Shown here: positions 1 through 8,585 of the stretch, piece by piece
How the letters are laid out: each line of letters begins with the position of its first letter
Position numbering within the stretch: the stretch's first letter is position 1
From: Calditrichota bacterium
GTDB lineage: Bacteria; CLD3
Direction: 5' to 3'
Length of the DNA: 64,000 bases
Assembly (NCBI GenBank): GCA_008501735.1
Contig: QQUF01000044.1
Span: 62,001 to 126,000, forward strand
Notes under the pieces: generated by a model
Database searches by the model: none
Told to the model about the DNA's origin: nothing
The model's input: only the letters and a program-made list of their open reading frames with translations
Position numbers and translations under genes: made by a program

Positions 1-1
1 G

Positions 2-514
2 GTTCTGGGAGTTGCAATATTACTTATATCTTTGAAGTACTTAGTAACTTTACTCAAATCCTTGGTTTTGGAAAAAGCTGAAAAGTTCTTTGACAAGTAT
101 CTTTTTAGAAACGCAGCATTAGCTATGTTTTTTGGTATCATTTTGACAATTTCCGTACAAAGTAGTTCAGTAACAACTTCTTTAATCGTTCCACTTGTTG
201 GTGCTGGGGTTTTAACTCTCAGGCAAATTTACCCTTTCACTCTTGGTGCAAATATAGGAACAACCGTTACAGCAATTATTGCTGCTGCTGCAGTTATAGA
301 AGGAAAAGAACTCGGACTTACAATCGCATTTGCTCACTTACTTTTTAATCTTTGCGGAATTGCTCTTCTTTGGCCAATTCGAGCAATTAGAGATATTCCA
401 ATGAACCTCTCGTTAAGATTTGCAGATATTGTTGTTGAGCATAAATCACTTGCTTTTGTTTATGTTTTAGTGATGTTCTTTGGAATACCACTTACACTCA
501 TTCTACTTAGTTAA
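2..514 (+). CDS. Na+/phosphate cotransporter family protein, C-terminal part (5' end outside window)
   Basis: This is the end of an inner-membrane sodium-dependent phosphate transporter of the NptA/SLC34-like family. The open frame runs to the left edge of the window, so the TTG at 32 is probably not the true start. The visible part has several hydrophobic helices and the family's repeat signature 'VQSSSVTTSLIVPLVGAG', followed by the glycine-rich 'LGANIGTTVTAIIAAAA'. The family is known to carry two inverted QSSS-type repeats that form the transport site; only the second is visible. A PhoU-like gene follows 21 bp downstream. In many relatives the PhoU domain is fused to the transporter, so the pair probably works as one unit in phosphate handling. 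Confidence 0.85.
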   Translation, partial: VLGVAILLISLKYLVTLLKSLVLEKAEKFFDKYLFRNAALAMFFGIILTISVQSSSVTTSLIVPLVGAGVLTLRQIYPFTLGANIGTTVTAIIAAAAVIEGKELGLTIAFAHLLFNLCGIALLWPIRAIRDIPMNLSLRFADIVVEHKSLAFVYVLVMFFGIPLTLILLS

Positions 515-535
515 CAAAAATTATAGGATAAAAAG

Positions 536-1213
536 ATGTTTAAAGACCTTTACAACGCTTGGAAGTCTCAAAGTCTGATTGAACAGGCTTGGGAAGATTG
601 TTTGGAAATGTTAGAGATTGGGCACGAAATGATTCAAGAAAGCATAAATGCACTTCGTACTAATGAAGTTGCAGGAGTTCCTGAAGAACTTCGTGCAAAA
701 GATAAAATTGTTAATCGTTTCCAAAAAGATGTAAGACGAAATGTTCTAACTCATTTGGCTGGCTCTGGAATGAATGACCTTACAACAGGTTTGGTCCTCA
801 CTTCGATTGTAATTAGCTTAGAAAGAATTGGAGATATTACAAAGAATATTACAGAACTTGCAACTCACTACCCAAAGAGGTTAGAAGCAGGAATTTATGA
901 AGAGCAACTTAAAGCTTTAGAAGCTCAAGTTATAGAAAACTTGAAACTTGGAGTTGAAGCATTTAAAACTCAAGATACAGAACTTGCCAAAAAATTAATG
1001 ACAGTACTTGGAACAGAAGTAAAAGAACTCGCTGACCCATTAGCATACGGTTTAGTCGAAGGAAAAGTCGAAGGTTTAACGACTTCGCAAGCAGTAACTC
1101 TTGCACTCTACACAAGATACCTTAAAAGAATAAACTCTCATTTGAGAAATATTATGTCTTCAATTGTAAACTCTTTTGATAGAATCGGACACAAGTACAA
1201 AGAAAACAAATAA
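536..1213 (+). CDS. PhoU-like phosphate-transport regulator
   Basis: This 225-residue, all-helical, charged protein has no signal peptide or membrane helix. It has PhoU-family character, including the segment 'TSIVISLERIGDITKNITELA', which matches the conserved 'R.LERIGD...NIAE' helix of PhoU. PhoU proteins bind metals and modulate phosphate transporters and sensor kinases at the membrane. The gene lies 21 bp after the Na/Pi transporter with an AGGAT ribosome-binding site, so the two are probably cotranscribed, and a strong terminator follows. It probably corresponds to the PhoU domain that is C-terminal in fused Na/Pi transporters. The regulatory partner cannot be told from the sequence. Confidence 0.85.
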   Translation: MFKDLYNAWKSQSLIEQAWEDCLEMLEIGHEMIQESINALRTNEVAGVPEELRAKDKIVNRFQKDVRRNVLTHLAGSGMNDLTTGLVLTSIVISLERIGDITKNITELATHYPKRLEAGIYEEQLKALEAQVIENLKLGVEAFKTQDTELAKKLMTVLGTEVKELADPLAYGLVEGKVEGLTTSQAVTLALYTRYLKRINSHLRNIMSSIVNSFDRIGHKYKENK

Positions 1214-1228
1214 ATTTTGTTATAAAAT

Positions 1229-1264
1229 AAAAAAGCCCGTTCATAAACTTGAACGGGCTTTTTT
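1229..1264. terminator. Bidirectional intrinsic terminator
   Basis: A perfect 15-bp stem (AAAAAAGCCCGTTCA / TGAACGGGCTTTTTT) encloses a 6-nt loop. The A-run on one side and T-run on the other allow termination of both the rightward phosphate operon and the leftward T9SS cargo gene that ends at 1280. Confidence 0.9.
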
Positions 1265-1279
1265 ATTTTTAAAGTTCTT

Positions 1280-4200
1280 TTATTTCAAAAGAAGCATTTT
1301 TCGACTTAAAATCTGATTCTCTGTTTTCAATCTTGCGAAATAAACACCTGATGAAAGTGTTTTACCTAAGTTGTCTTTTCCGTCCCAAACAACGCTGTGA
1401 TTTCCACTTGAAAAAGCATTGCTAACCAAATTTCTAACAATTTGACCTTTGATATTTACAACTGAAATCTCAACTCTTTTGAGTGAATTAGAAGTTGGAA
1501 CTTCAAAAGAAATCGTAGTTTCAGGGTTAAATGGATTTGGGAAATTTTGACGTAACCTAAACCTATCCACAACAACCTGTTTTTCATTTGAAATCTCAAC
1601 ACTGAGTTTATTGTGCAATTTTCTTGTACCATCAAATTCAACATCAGCAATTTGGTACCAATAAACTTTTCCTAAATCAACATTTCGGTCAATAAATTGG
1701 TAAAAATTGTCTTGAGTAGAATTTCCTGCCCCTTTTAGCTCCGAGTGAGTTTCGTAAGAAGCAATTTTGGTAAATTCACCGTCTTCGCTGTTTGACTTAT
1801 AAACTTCAAAACCAGCGTTTTCAGTTTCGGATTCTGTTTTCCAAGAAAGTTGAGCAACTCCGTTAAATGAAGTTACGGAAAAATCCGATAGCTCAACTGC
1901 CAAAGGATTGTCATTGCTCGCTAACACAAATTCACTAAAAGTGTTAGTTGTTCCAACAAGTTCATCTCCATCAACAGTAGTAACTAAGGCTGTAAATGCT
2001 CCTGTTCCGGCAACAGGTCTTCTATAAATTACAAGCGAATTAATATTCGTAATTCCTGCATTAATAATTAATGAAATCTTAATTCTAACTTCTGCCGACG
2101 TAAAAACAACACCAGAATTAGTAATTACCCAGCGATAATTACTAATGTTAGATTCAGCAATTCCTGCAACGTTAGTAGGAGGAGAATTAAAGACCTGAAC
2201 TTGAATATCTCCTGCATTCGTTACACCTGTAAAGTTCAAATCAATTCCTGAATCCTCACCTGTTTCATCGAAAGAAACAGTTCCATCTCCAGCTACATTG
2301 TTTGTTACATCAGCATTTGTAAATCCGTCGAATTGTTCTCCAGGACTTCCTTTATCTCCAGCACTTCCTGTCCAAGCATTTACAGCAGTTGTCCAATTTG
2401 AGCCAACACTGTTATCAGAAGTTAAATCTTTAAGTTCCATTGAAGCTCCAGTAGGATCAGGGAAATTAGTTCCGCCATCGTAACCGACACTGTCAATTGT
2501 AACTCCATTATCAACTAACATCACTTCGTCAGCACTATTTGAAAGATTCATTCCTGAATATTGATAAGCAACTGTAACTCCGCCATTTGTTCCAGAATCT
2601 GAATTTAATCCTAAAACAAGAAACTGTCCTGCTGCAATGTTTAGAGTTCCACCATTGTCAATTGTATGACTATCAGAGTCTTTGTCCTTAACTACCCAAC
2701 CGTCAAGATTAATTGTTCCATCAGTTGTATTGTAAATTTCAAAAAATTCTCCATCACTATCATTCACCGCACTTGGGTTTTGCATAATTTCAGTAATAAT
2801 TACATCACCTGCAGAAGAAGGAGCAGTAAAAGTGAAAGATTCGGAATCGCTTCCGATTGCGTTGTTGAAATTGTCTTTTACACCTGAAACAGTAACTTGG
2901 TAAGTAACTCCACTTGTCATCGCTGAAACTGTTAATTGAACCTTAGAATTATCGCTTCCGTTAAGAGTAGCAGCACTAACAGTAATTCCATTGTTCACAG
3001 TGTAATTCCCTGCTGTTTCGGCAGAAGTTTGGTCAAGGTTTTCGTTGAATTGTAAATCAATTGTTGTACTTGCTGAACCACTTGCAGAAGTCAAATCAGG
3101 AGCAGTTGCATCAGCTGTTGTTGCAACTCCTGGATTTCCACCTGAGTTGCTTGAAGCTTGCCAATTTGTTGAAACATTGTTATCACTTGCAGCACTTACT
3201 AACTCAATTGAAATTCCAGTACTTGTTGAGGGCCAACCATTTGTTCCATTTTCATAATCAACAACGTCAGCTGTTAGAGCATTTGGATCTTTTAAAGTAA
3301 TTGTTTCACCGCCAGCAGAAGAAGAAAGGAATAAACTAAAATCACCGATGTAATTTGTAACAGCAGGATAAGTTCCTTTGAAAGTTGTAGTGTCATTTGT
3401 CAAAACAACAAAATCATTGTTGTCAACGCTTCCAGAAGAAATTGTAAAAGTCTGTCCGCCATCGCTCAAAGTCCACAAAGTCAAATCAACAGTTGAGCCT
3501 GTATTGTTAAACAATTCCACAAACTCAGTTCCACCACCATCATTGTAAAGAATTTCGTTAATTACGAGTGCAGCAGCAGTTCCACTGTTATTCACTTGAA
3601 ATTGGTTAAAACCTGTCGGTGCATCAGAAGGCTCAGTAACAGTTTCTGCTTCTGCGTCTGTTACAGAGACATAATACTTTACAATTGTTCCATTTGATTG
3701 AGCAGGAATTGTTGCACTGTAGGAGTCTCCGCCAGCGTTCGCCATCACAGAAGAAGTAAAACCTGAACCTGTGTCAACAAAAAGTGAAGCTGTAAAACCA
3801 ACTGCGTCATCAGTTACGTCTGCTGTAACTGTAATTGCTTGTGCGTCAGTTGGAATTGCAGGTGAATGGCTCAAGTTTGCAATTGCAGGAGCTTGGTTTG
3901 CAGCAGAAGAATTTACAACTACGTTGTCAAATCGATGGAATTCAGAACCTGCTCCATTGAACATTTTTACAACGATTCTAAGTGAGTCACCATTTAAATT
4001 ACTTTCAGAAGCAACAAGAGCAGTAAAGTCATCTGCTAAATCCCCATTAGTTGTAAAAGCTGTTTCAACACCATCATCTAATTTGTAAAAAAATCTAATG
4101 TAGTCACTTGCTTCCATTGTTCCACTTTCAGAAGCGTCAATTGAAATACTTACATTAGGTTGACCTGAAATATCAATTGATTGACTTGTCCAAATTGCTT

Positions 4201-4429
4201 CACCGTCCAAGTCTCTACCTTCAAAAAGTTTATTTTGAACTTGAAACCAATCAGTAGAAGCAGAAATGTTTGCTGCCGAAACATCAACAGACCATTTTCC
4301 GTTTCCCGGATCCATTGTTCCATCTGCATAAGATTCAAAATCTTCGCTATAAATTTGTCCGAACGCATTTCCTACTAAAATTGAAGAAATTGCAAGTGTA
4401 CTTAAGGCTAATTTTATTTTTTGCCTCAT
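1280..4429 (-). CDS. T9SS cargo protein with two lamin-tail domains
   Basis: This 1049-residue exported protein has an N-terminal signal peptide ending near 'NAFGQ'. The C-terminal ~90 residues form a type A sorting domain ('NFPNPFNPETTISFEVP' ... 'SSGVYFARL' ... 'KMLLLK'), which marks cargo carried across the outer membrane by the type IX system. Between them are an Ig-like segment (about 180-280), a lamin-tail-like domain ('LVINEILYNDGGGTEFVELFN', from about 286), an SbsA-like Ig domain (about 440-545) and a second lamin-tail domain ('VIITEIMQNPSAVNDSDGEFFEIYN', from about 552). Lamin-tail domains occur in many bacterial surface proteins and nucleases. No catalytic domain was recognised, so an adhesive or structural role is an inference. 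It has its own terminator and appears monocistronic. Confidence 0.85.
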   Translation of the reverse strand: MRQKIKLALSTLAISSILVGNAFGQIYSEDFESYADGTMDPGNGKWSVDVSAANISASTDWFQVQNKLFEGRDLDGEAIWTSQSIDISGQPNVSISIDASESGTMEASDYIRFFYKLDDGVETAFTTNGDLADDFTALVASESNLNGDSLRIVVKMFNGAGSEFHRFDNVVVNSSAANQAPAIANLSHSPAIPTDAQAITVTADVTDDAVGFTASLFVDTGSGFTSSVMANAGGDSYSATIPAQSNGTIVKYYVSVTDAEAETVTEPSDAPTGFNQFQVNNSGTAAALVINEILYNDGGGTEFVELFNNTGSTVDLTLWTLSDGGQTFTISSGSVDNNDFVVLTNDTTTFKGTYPAVTNYIGDFSLFLSSSAGGETITLKDPNALTADVVDYENGTNGWPSTSTGISIELVSAASDNNVSTNWQASSNSGGNPGVATTADATAPDLTSASGSASTTIDLQFNENLDQTSAETAGNYTVNNGITVSAATLNGSDNSKVQLTVSAMTSGVTYQVTVSGVKDNFNNAIGSDSESFTFTAPSSAGDVIITEIMQNPSAVNDSDGEFFEIYNTTDGTINLDGWVVKDKDSDSHTIDNGGTLNIAAGQFLVLGLNSDSGTNGGVTVAYQYSGMNLSNSADEVMLVDNGVTIDSVGYDGGTNFPDPTGASMELKDLTSDNSVGSNWTTAVNAWTGSAGDKGSPGEQFDGFTNADVTNNVAGDGTVSFDETGEDSGIDLNFTGVTNAGDIQVQVFNSPPTNVAGIAESNISNYRWVITNSGVVFTSAEVRIKISLIINAGITNINSLVIYRRPVAGTGAFTALVTTVDGDELVGTTNTFSEFVLASNDNPLAVELSDFSVTSFNGVAQLSWKTESETENAGFEVYKSNSEDGEFTKIASYETHSELKGAGNSTQDNFYQFIDRNVDLGKVYWYQIADVEFDGTRKLHNKLSVEISNEKQVVVDRFRLRQNFPNPFNPETTISFEVPTSNSLKRVEISVVNIKGQIVRNLVSNAFSSGNHSVVWDGKDNLGKTLSSGVYFARLKTENQILSRKMLLLK

Positions 4430-4542
4430 TGAGTTTAACTCCTTGTTTTTTCTATTTAGATACTAAAAAATCAATTTTCTAAAGTAAACAATTCATCTAA
4501 AATAATCAATTTCTGTTTCCAATTTATTACTTAGTTTAAAAT

Positions 4543-5421
4543 TTATTTCCAAAACTCTTTGCAAATTTTTACAAACTTCTGTCCTGCTTCCGAAAGAGTT
4601 GAATTTTTCTTGAAATAAATCCCTACTTCTTTTTCGATTTTTCCAAAAGGCAAATTACTAATTTTAAGAAAATCTCTACAAATTGGATCTTCTTGCAAAA
4701 TTTTTTCTTCAACAAAAGTTGCTCCCAAACCTTTAGCAACAAGATTCAGTCTAAGTTTAGCACTATTGGTTTCCCACACAATTTTAAAAGAATCACGCAA
4801 CTTTTCTTTGGACGGTCTAAGTTCAGGTTGATCTAAGTAAGATGTGATTAATGGAATTTCATTCAAAAATTTCTTTGGATTTTTTGTCAATTTTGAAATT
4901 TCAGAATGATTTTTGTGGACAACCAAAACACTCGATTCTTTAAAAAAAGGCACTTTTTCAAAAGCCGACATTCTTTTTTGAAAAGGTCCAAAACCGATTT
5001 CAAATTTCTCCGATTCCACACTGTAAATAATTTCGCGACTTGGCTGAATCTCAACTTTTAGCTTTGTCAATGGCATCTCCTTGAAAAAACTTGCTAAAAG
5101 TTCAGGCATAAAATTTATGTTCACAAAATTGTTTACAGCAATGCTCAGAACAGAAAAACGACCTTTTTTTAGCTCTTCCAATTCTTCAACTAAAAGTTCT
5201 TTTTCGTAAAGAATGGAACGAGAATAATTCAAAACCTTTTCTCCTGCAATTGTGAGTTTTGGAGGAACTGAACGAACCAAAAGTTTAGTTCCGAGTTTGT
5301 TCTCAAGATTTGCAACAGACTGACTAACAGCCGATTGAGTCATAAAAAGTTTGTTCGAAGCCTTAGCAAATCCACCTTCCTCAAAAACAGATTTTAAGAC
5401 TCTAAGTTCATTGAATTCCAT
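4543..5421 (-). CDS. LysR-family transcriptional regulator
   Basis: This 292-residue cytoplasmic DNA-binding protein opens with the LysR winged helix-turn-helix ('FAKASNKLFMTQSAVSQSVANLENKLGTKLLVR', residues about 18-50). A periplasmic-binding-protein-like effector domain follows from about residue 90. LysR regulators usually control the divergent neighbour and their own gene. The neighbour is citrate synthase, 113 bp away, and inverted ATAAG/CTTAT repeats lie directly upstream of this start. A role in citrate synthase control is therefore likely by analogy with CitR/CcpC-type regulators. The effector cannot be predicted. Length and domain order are normal for the family. Confidence 0.93.
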   Translation of the reverse strand: MEFNELRVLKSVFEEGGFAKASNKLFMTQSAVSQSVANLENKLGTKLLVRSVPPKLTIAGEKVLNYSRSILYEKELLVEELEELKKGRFSVLSIAVNNFVNINFMPELLASFFKEMPLTKLKVEIQPSREIIYSVESEKFEIGFGPFQKRMSAFEKVPFFKESSVLVVHKNHSEISKLTKNPKKFLNEIPLITSYLDQPELRPSKEKLRDSFKIVWETNSAKLRLNLVAKGLGATFVEEKILQEDPICRDFLKISNLPFGKIEKEVGIYFKKNSTLSEAGQKFVKICKEFWK

Positions 5422-5424
5422 AAA

Positions 5425-5450
5425 ATAAGTTTTACTTATAATTTGATAAG
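5425..5450. promoter_or_regulatory. Candidate LysR operator between the regulator and citrate synthase genes
   Basis: The 26 bp read ATAAG-N5-CTTAT-N6-ATAAG: two overlapping inverted repeats sharing the central half-site. The first has the T-N11-A dyad shape of LysR boxes. It starts 4 bp upstream of the regulator's ATG and about 85-110 bp upstream of the citrate synthase ATG, suited to autoregulation and control of the divergent gene. Binding is inferred. Confidence 0.5.
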
Positions 5451-5534
5451 AATTATTTGTTTTGCTAATTAAGATAAAAGTAATAAAATTGAATCGTAAA
5501 ACAAGAAATTACATTTAAAATTAGGAGAATAAAA

Positions 5535-6659
5535 ATGAATAAACCATTTGTTAAAGGTCTTGCAGGTGTCATCGTTGATGAAACTAAAATTTCAAATGTT
5601 GAAGGCGAATTTGGAAGACTTTCCTATCGCGGTTACGAAGTTCACGAATTAATCGAAAAGCAAAGTTTTACAGAAACTGTTTGGCTTGTTCTGTTTGGAG
5701 AATTTCCAAATCCTGAGCAAAATTCAAACTTGAATAAATTTCTAATCGAAAACTCTGAACTAACAAATTTTGAAACTGAAATCTTAAAATCGATTCCAAA
5801 AGAAACTCATCCAATGTTAGTGCTTCAAAGTTTAGTTCCAATTTTGAATTTGAAACCAAAGTCGGAAATCACTTTGCCTTTTAACCAAGCAGAAGCAATT
5901 CAAGGTCTTGTCGTTTGTGCGAAAATTCCGAGTTTGGTTGCAAATTTCTTTAGACTAAAAAATGGATTGGATTTAGTAAAAAACTCTGACTCAAATTCAG
6001 TTCACGAAAATTTCCTTTTTACTTTTAATGGAAAAAAACCTTCTGAAAAAGAAATCAAAACTTTAGACGCAACTCAAGTTTTGCAAATGGAACACAGTTT
6101 TAACGCAAGCACTTTTGCAGGTAGAATTACTGCAAGTACTTTGTCGCCTGTTCAGTCAATGATTTCTGCGGCAATCGGAACTCTTTATGGCAAACTTCAC
6201 GGAGGAGCTGACGAAGCAGCTTTGAAAATGGCTCAAGAAATCGGCTCTCCTGAAAAGGCAAAAGACTTCGTTTCAAACGCTCTTGCGAAAAAAATTAAAA
6301 TTATGGGAATGGGACACAGAGAATACAAAACAGTTGACCCAAGAGCAAAAGTTCTCAAACCAATGGCAGAAGAGCTTACAAAAGGAACAAAATTTGAAAC
6401 TGAATTTCAGACACTCAAAGCAGTTGAAAATGCGATGCAAGTCGAAATGGAAAAACGTCAAAAAGAAATTTGGGCAAACGTGGAATTTTACAAAGGAGCA
6501 GTTTTTCACACACTCGGAATTCCACCCGAATTCTTCACAACAATGTTTGCAATGGCAAGAAGTTTCGGCTACTTAGCTCACTTTTTGGAATCAAGACTCG
6601 ACAACAAACTCATTCGCCCAAAAGCATTTTATACAGGCGAAACGATTCGGAAAATTTAG
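5535..6659 (+). CDS. gltA: Citrate synthase
   Basis: This 374-residue enzyme condenses oxaloacetate and acetyl-CoA to citrate at the entry of the TCA cycle. Family blocks are clear: 'GRLSYRGYEVHELIE' near the N terminus, 'MEHSFNASTFAGRITASTLS' with the first active-site His, 'YGKLHGGADEAAL' with the second, and 'MGMGHREYKTVDPRAK'. The start has a good AGGAG site 8 bp upstream. The segment that normally carries the catalytic Asp (usually 'NVDFYSG') reads 'NVEFYKG', a conservative Asp-to-Glu change. 2-Methylcitrate synthase is an alternative because the families overlap; no prp genes are nearby. The divergent LysR gene probably regulates it. Confidence 0.88.
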   Translation: MNKPFVKGLAGVIVDETKISNVEGEFGRLSYRGYEVHELIEKQSFTETVWLVLFGEFPNPEQNSNLNKFLIENSELTNFETEILKSIPKETHPMLVLQSLVPILNLKPKSEITLPFNQAEAIQGLVVCAKIPSLVANFFRLKNGLDLVKNSDSNSVHENFLFTFNGKKPSEKEIKTLDATQVLQMEHSFNASTFAGRITASTLSPVQSMISAAIGTLYGKLHGGADEAALKMAQEIGSPEKAKDFVSNALAKKIKIMGMGHREYKTVDPRAKVLKPMAEELTKGTKFETEFQTLKAVENAMQVEMEKRQKEIWANVEFYKGAVFHTLGIPPEFFTTMFAMARSFGYLAHFLESRLDNKLIRPKAFYTGETIRKI

Positions 6660-6671
6660 TTTTTAGATTTG

Positions 6672-6738
6672 GGATTGCCGACTTTAGTCGGTTAAGAGAT
6701 GTAAAACTTCGTTAGAAACCGACTAAAGTCGGCAATCC
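6672..6738. repeat. 22-bp perfect inverted repeat with nested palindrome
   Basis: The arms 6672-6693 and 6717-6738 are exact reverse complements (GGATTGCCGACTTTAGTCGGTT) around a 23-bp spacer. Each arm contains a near-palindrome (CCGACTTTAGTCGG), so it can fold alone or as one long hairpin. It lies between the convergent citrate synthase and flippase genes, has no coding potential and is more GC-rich than its surroundings. It resembles dispersed REP/MITE-type elements and could also act as a bidirectional terminator. Confidence 0.75.
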
Positions 6739-6741
6739 TTT

Positions 6742-8127
6742 TCATCTTTTCAAAAGTCTTTTCAAATCCCTACCTCTCATAAAATAAAAAAGCATCACGC
6801 CAATTCCTCCAAAACAACAAGCTACTTTTTCCCACAAGCCTAATTCATAAACTAAATTTGGAATTGAGAAAATCAGTGTAAAAGCTACGATTTTCCAAAA
6901 TTCTTTCATTTTGTAAGGAATTGGATATAGTCTTTGAACAGCGAAATAAATTATTATTGGCTGAATTAAGTAAGAAAGTAAAGTTGCCCAAGCCGCTCCA
7001 AAGTAACCGTAAATCGGAATTAAAAAATAATTCGCGATAACATTTACAAGAAGTGCAAAGAGTAAAAGCCAAGCAAAGACTTTGCTCTTTTTTGTGATGT
7101 AAATTCCAGCAATCCAGTAAGAATAAATTCCGTAACAAACGTAACCAAGAAGTACAATCGGGATAATTCCAACTCCTTCCCAATACTGTTTTCCAAGTAA
7201 ATAACCATTTGTAAAAGGGATTTGAACTTTGACTAAATCTTCAACGAAATAAAGCACGAATAAAAATAAAATTGCCAAAAAGAGAGCAAAGAAAGTGAAG
7301 ATTTCAGCAAACATTCTTCCTGAATTTTCTTGTTGGTAACGCGAAATTACAAAAGGTTGCCAAGAACGTTTGAAGGCAATCACAAAAATTGAAGCAAGAA
7401 GTCCGTATTTGTAAACCGCTCCGTAAATCCCGACTTCCGTTTCATCTCTCAGATAAAGCAAAAAATACCTGTCAACTGTGTCCATCAAAACAACTGCAAT
7501 TTGCGAAGGAATGTAAGGTAAGCCGTAGTTCATCATTTCCTTTAACTTCTCAAAAGAAAAAGCCAAAGTGAAGTTCTTAATCAAAATTGGAACTGTCGTT
7601 AAAAACACAAAAAAACTTGCGATAAGATTTGCAAGGAAAATTCCTTCGATTCCCCATTCGTAAAAATAAACCAAAATAATGTTCAAAGCGACTGTAAGCC
7701 CAACATTAAAAAGTTTGATTGCACTGTAATTTAAAGCCTTTTCTTCAGCACGAAATTTTCCAAGAGTAATGATTGTCAACGAATCAAAAACTAAAAATCC
7801 AACCGTGTAGGAAATGAACAAAGTGTAATCCGTTGAACCTGTAACAATGAAACCAACTTGTTCTCTTAAAAGCCAAAGAATTCCACCTGCAACAATTGGA
7901 ATTGTTAAAGCGGTAAGTAAAGTTGTTCCCCAAATCGTTTTTTTGTCTTCACTTTTGTCGGGGTAAAATCTCAAAAATGCCGAATCAATACCAAGCAAAA
8001 AGAAAAACTGCACAATTGCGACATAAGAATAAATCAAAATGTAAACAGCGTAGTCATCGGGAACGATAATATTTGTGTAAAGTGGAGTAAGCAGAAAATT
8101 AATCATTCTGCCTAAAACATCACTCAA
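6742..8127 (-). CDS. Polysaccharide flippase (Wzx/MurJ-like MOP superfamily)
   Basis: This inner-membrane protein has about 12-14 hydrophobic helices and belongs to the lipopolysaccharide/polysaccharide exporter branch of the MOP superfamily. Such proteins flip lipid-linked sugars across the membrane. The visible N terminus 'GRMINFLLTPLYTNIIVPDDYAVY' matches the family's first helix and loop. The listed start is a TTG at 8127 with no ribosome-binding site. The same frame continues upstream with family-like residues (FLFKASASYGL) to an ATT codon at 8187 preceded by GGAGA, so the real protein is probably about 481 residues (see findings). No glycosyltransferase lies next to it, so the substrate is unknown. 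Confidence 0.85.
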   Translation of the reverse strand: MSDVLGRMINFLLTPLYTNIIVPDDYAVYILIYSYVAIVQFFFLLGIDSAFLRFYPDKSEDKKTIWGTTLLTALTIPIVAGGILWLLREQVGFIVTGSTDYTLFISYTVGFLVFDSLTIITLGKFRAEEKALNYSAIKLFNVGLTVALNIILVYFYEWGIEGIFLANLIASFFVFLTTVPILIKNFTLAFSFEKLKEMMNYGLPYIPSQIAVVLMDTVDRYFLLYLRDETEVGIYGAVYKYGLLASIFVIAFKRSWQPFVISRYQQENSGRMFAEIFTFFALFLAILFLFVLYFVEDLVKVQIPFTNGYLLGKQYWEGVGIIPIVLLGYVCYGIYSYWIAGIYITKKSKVFAWLLLFALLVNVIANYFLIPIYGYFGAAWATLLSYLIQPIIIYFAVQRLYPIPYKMKEFWKIVAFTLIFSIPNLVYELGLWEKVACCFGGIGVMLFYFMRGRDLKRLLKR

Positions 8128-8328
8128 GCCGTAACTTGCTGAAGCCTTAAACAGAAATTTTGCGTCTTTTGAAATTGATTTTGAAATTTTAATTCTCCAA
8201 AACTGTTGCTATAATTTTGCGAAGTTAATCAAAAAATACCTCTTTCTTTAAGAGAATTTTCAAGTTTCAAGTATTGAAAATTATTCTATTAACATTTCCA
8301 AAGAAGACAAAATTTTGTATCTTTTAAC

Positions 8329-8344
8329 GTTATTTTAAAATAAC
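8329..8344. promoter_or_regulatory. 16-bp perfect palindrome upstream of hypC
   Basis: GTTATTTTAAAATAAC is a perfect palindrome ending 15 bp before the hypC ATG. Its position suits a repressor or activator site for the hydrogenase-maturation genes. It is AT-only apart from the ends, so chance occurrence in this AT-rich DNA is possible. Confidence 0.35.
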
Positions 8345-8359
8345 AAAAAGGCATAACAA

Positions 8360-8581
8360 ATGTGTTTAGCAGTCCCCGCAAAAATCCTTGAGATTAATAA
8401 AAACGAAGCAAGAGCCGACATTCTTGGAGTAACCAAAACAATAAATTTGATGATGATTGAAGATGTAAAAGTGAATGACTACGTTCTTGTCCACGTTGGC
8501 TTTGCATTGCAAAAAATTGACGAAGAAGAGGCTTTAAAAACAGCTGAACTTTTCCACGAAGGTTTTAACAAAATTAAATAA
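8360..8581 (+). CDS. hypC: Hydrogenase maturation chaperone HypC
   Basis: The protein has 73 residues and begins 'MCLAVPAKILEI', the hallmark HypC/HybG N terminus; its Cys2 binds the Fe(CN)2CO precursor and the hydrogenase large subunit. It acts in the cytoplasm with HypD to carry iron during assembly of the [NiFe] active site. The 'DYVLVHVGFALQKIDEEEA' C-terminal half also fits, and the length is normal. hypD follows after 4 bp, so the two are cotranscribed. Their presence implies a [NiFe]-hydrogenase elsewhere in the genome; hypA, B, E and F and the structural genes are not in this window. Confidence 0.96.
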   Translation: MCLAVPAKILEINKNEARADILGVTKTINLMMIEDVKVNDYVLVHVGFALQKIDEEEALKTAELFHEGFNKIK

Positions 8582-8585
8582 GAAA

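Noticed and set aside
3771-4088. ORF of 105 residues on the plus strand inside the lamin-tail protein gene
   Set aside because: It is antisense to a clear secreted protein and has no signal, motif or ribosome-binding site; a shadow ORF.
5535-6659. Calling the enzyme 2-methylcitrate synthase
   Set aside because: No prpB, prpD or propionate genes are present; the general citrate synthase call is safer.
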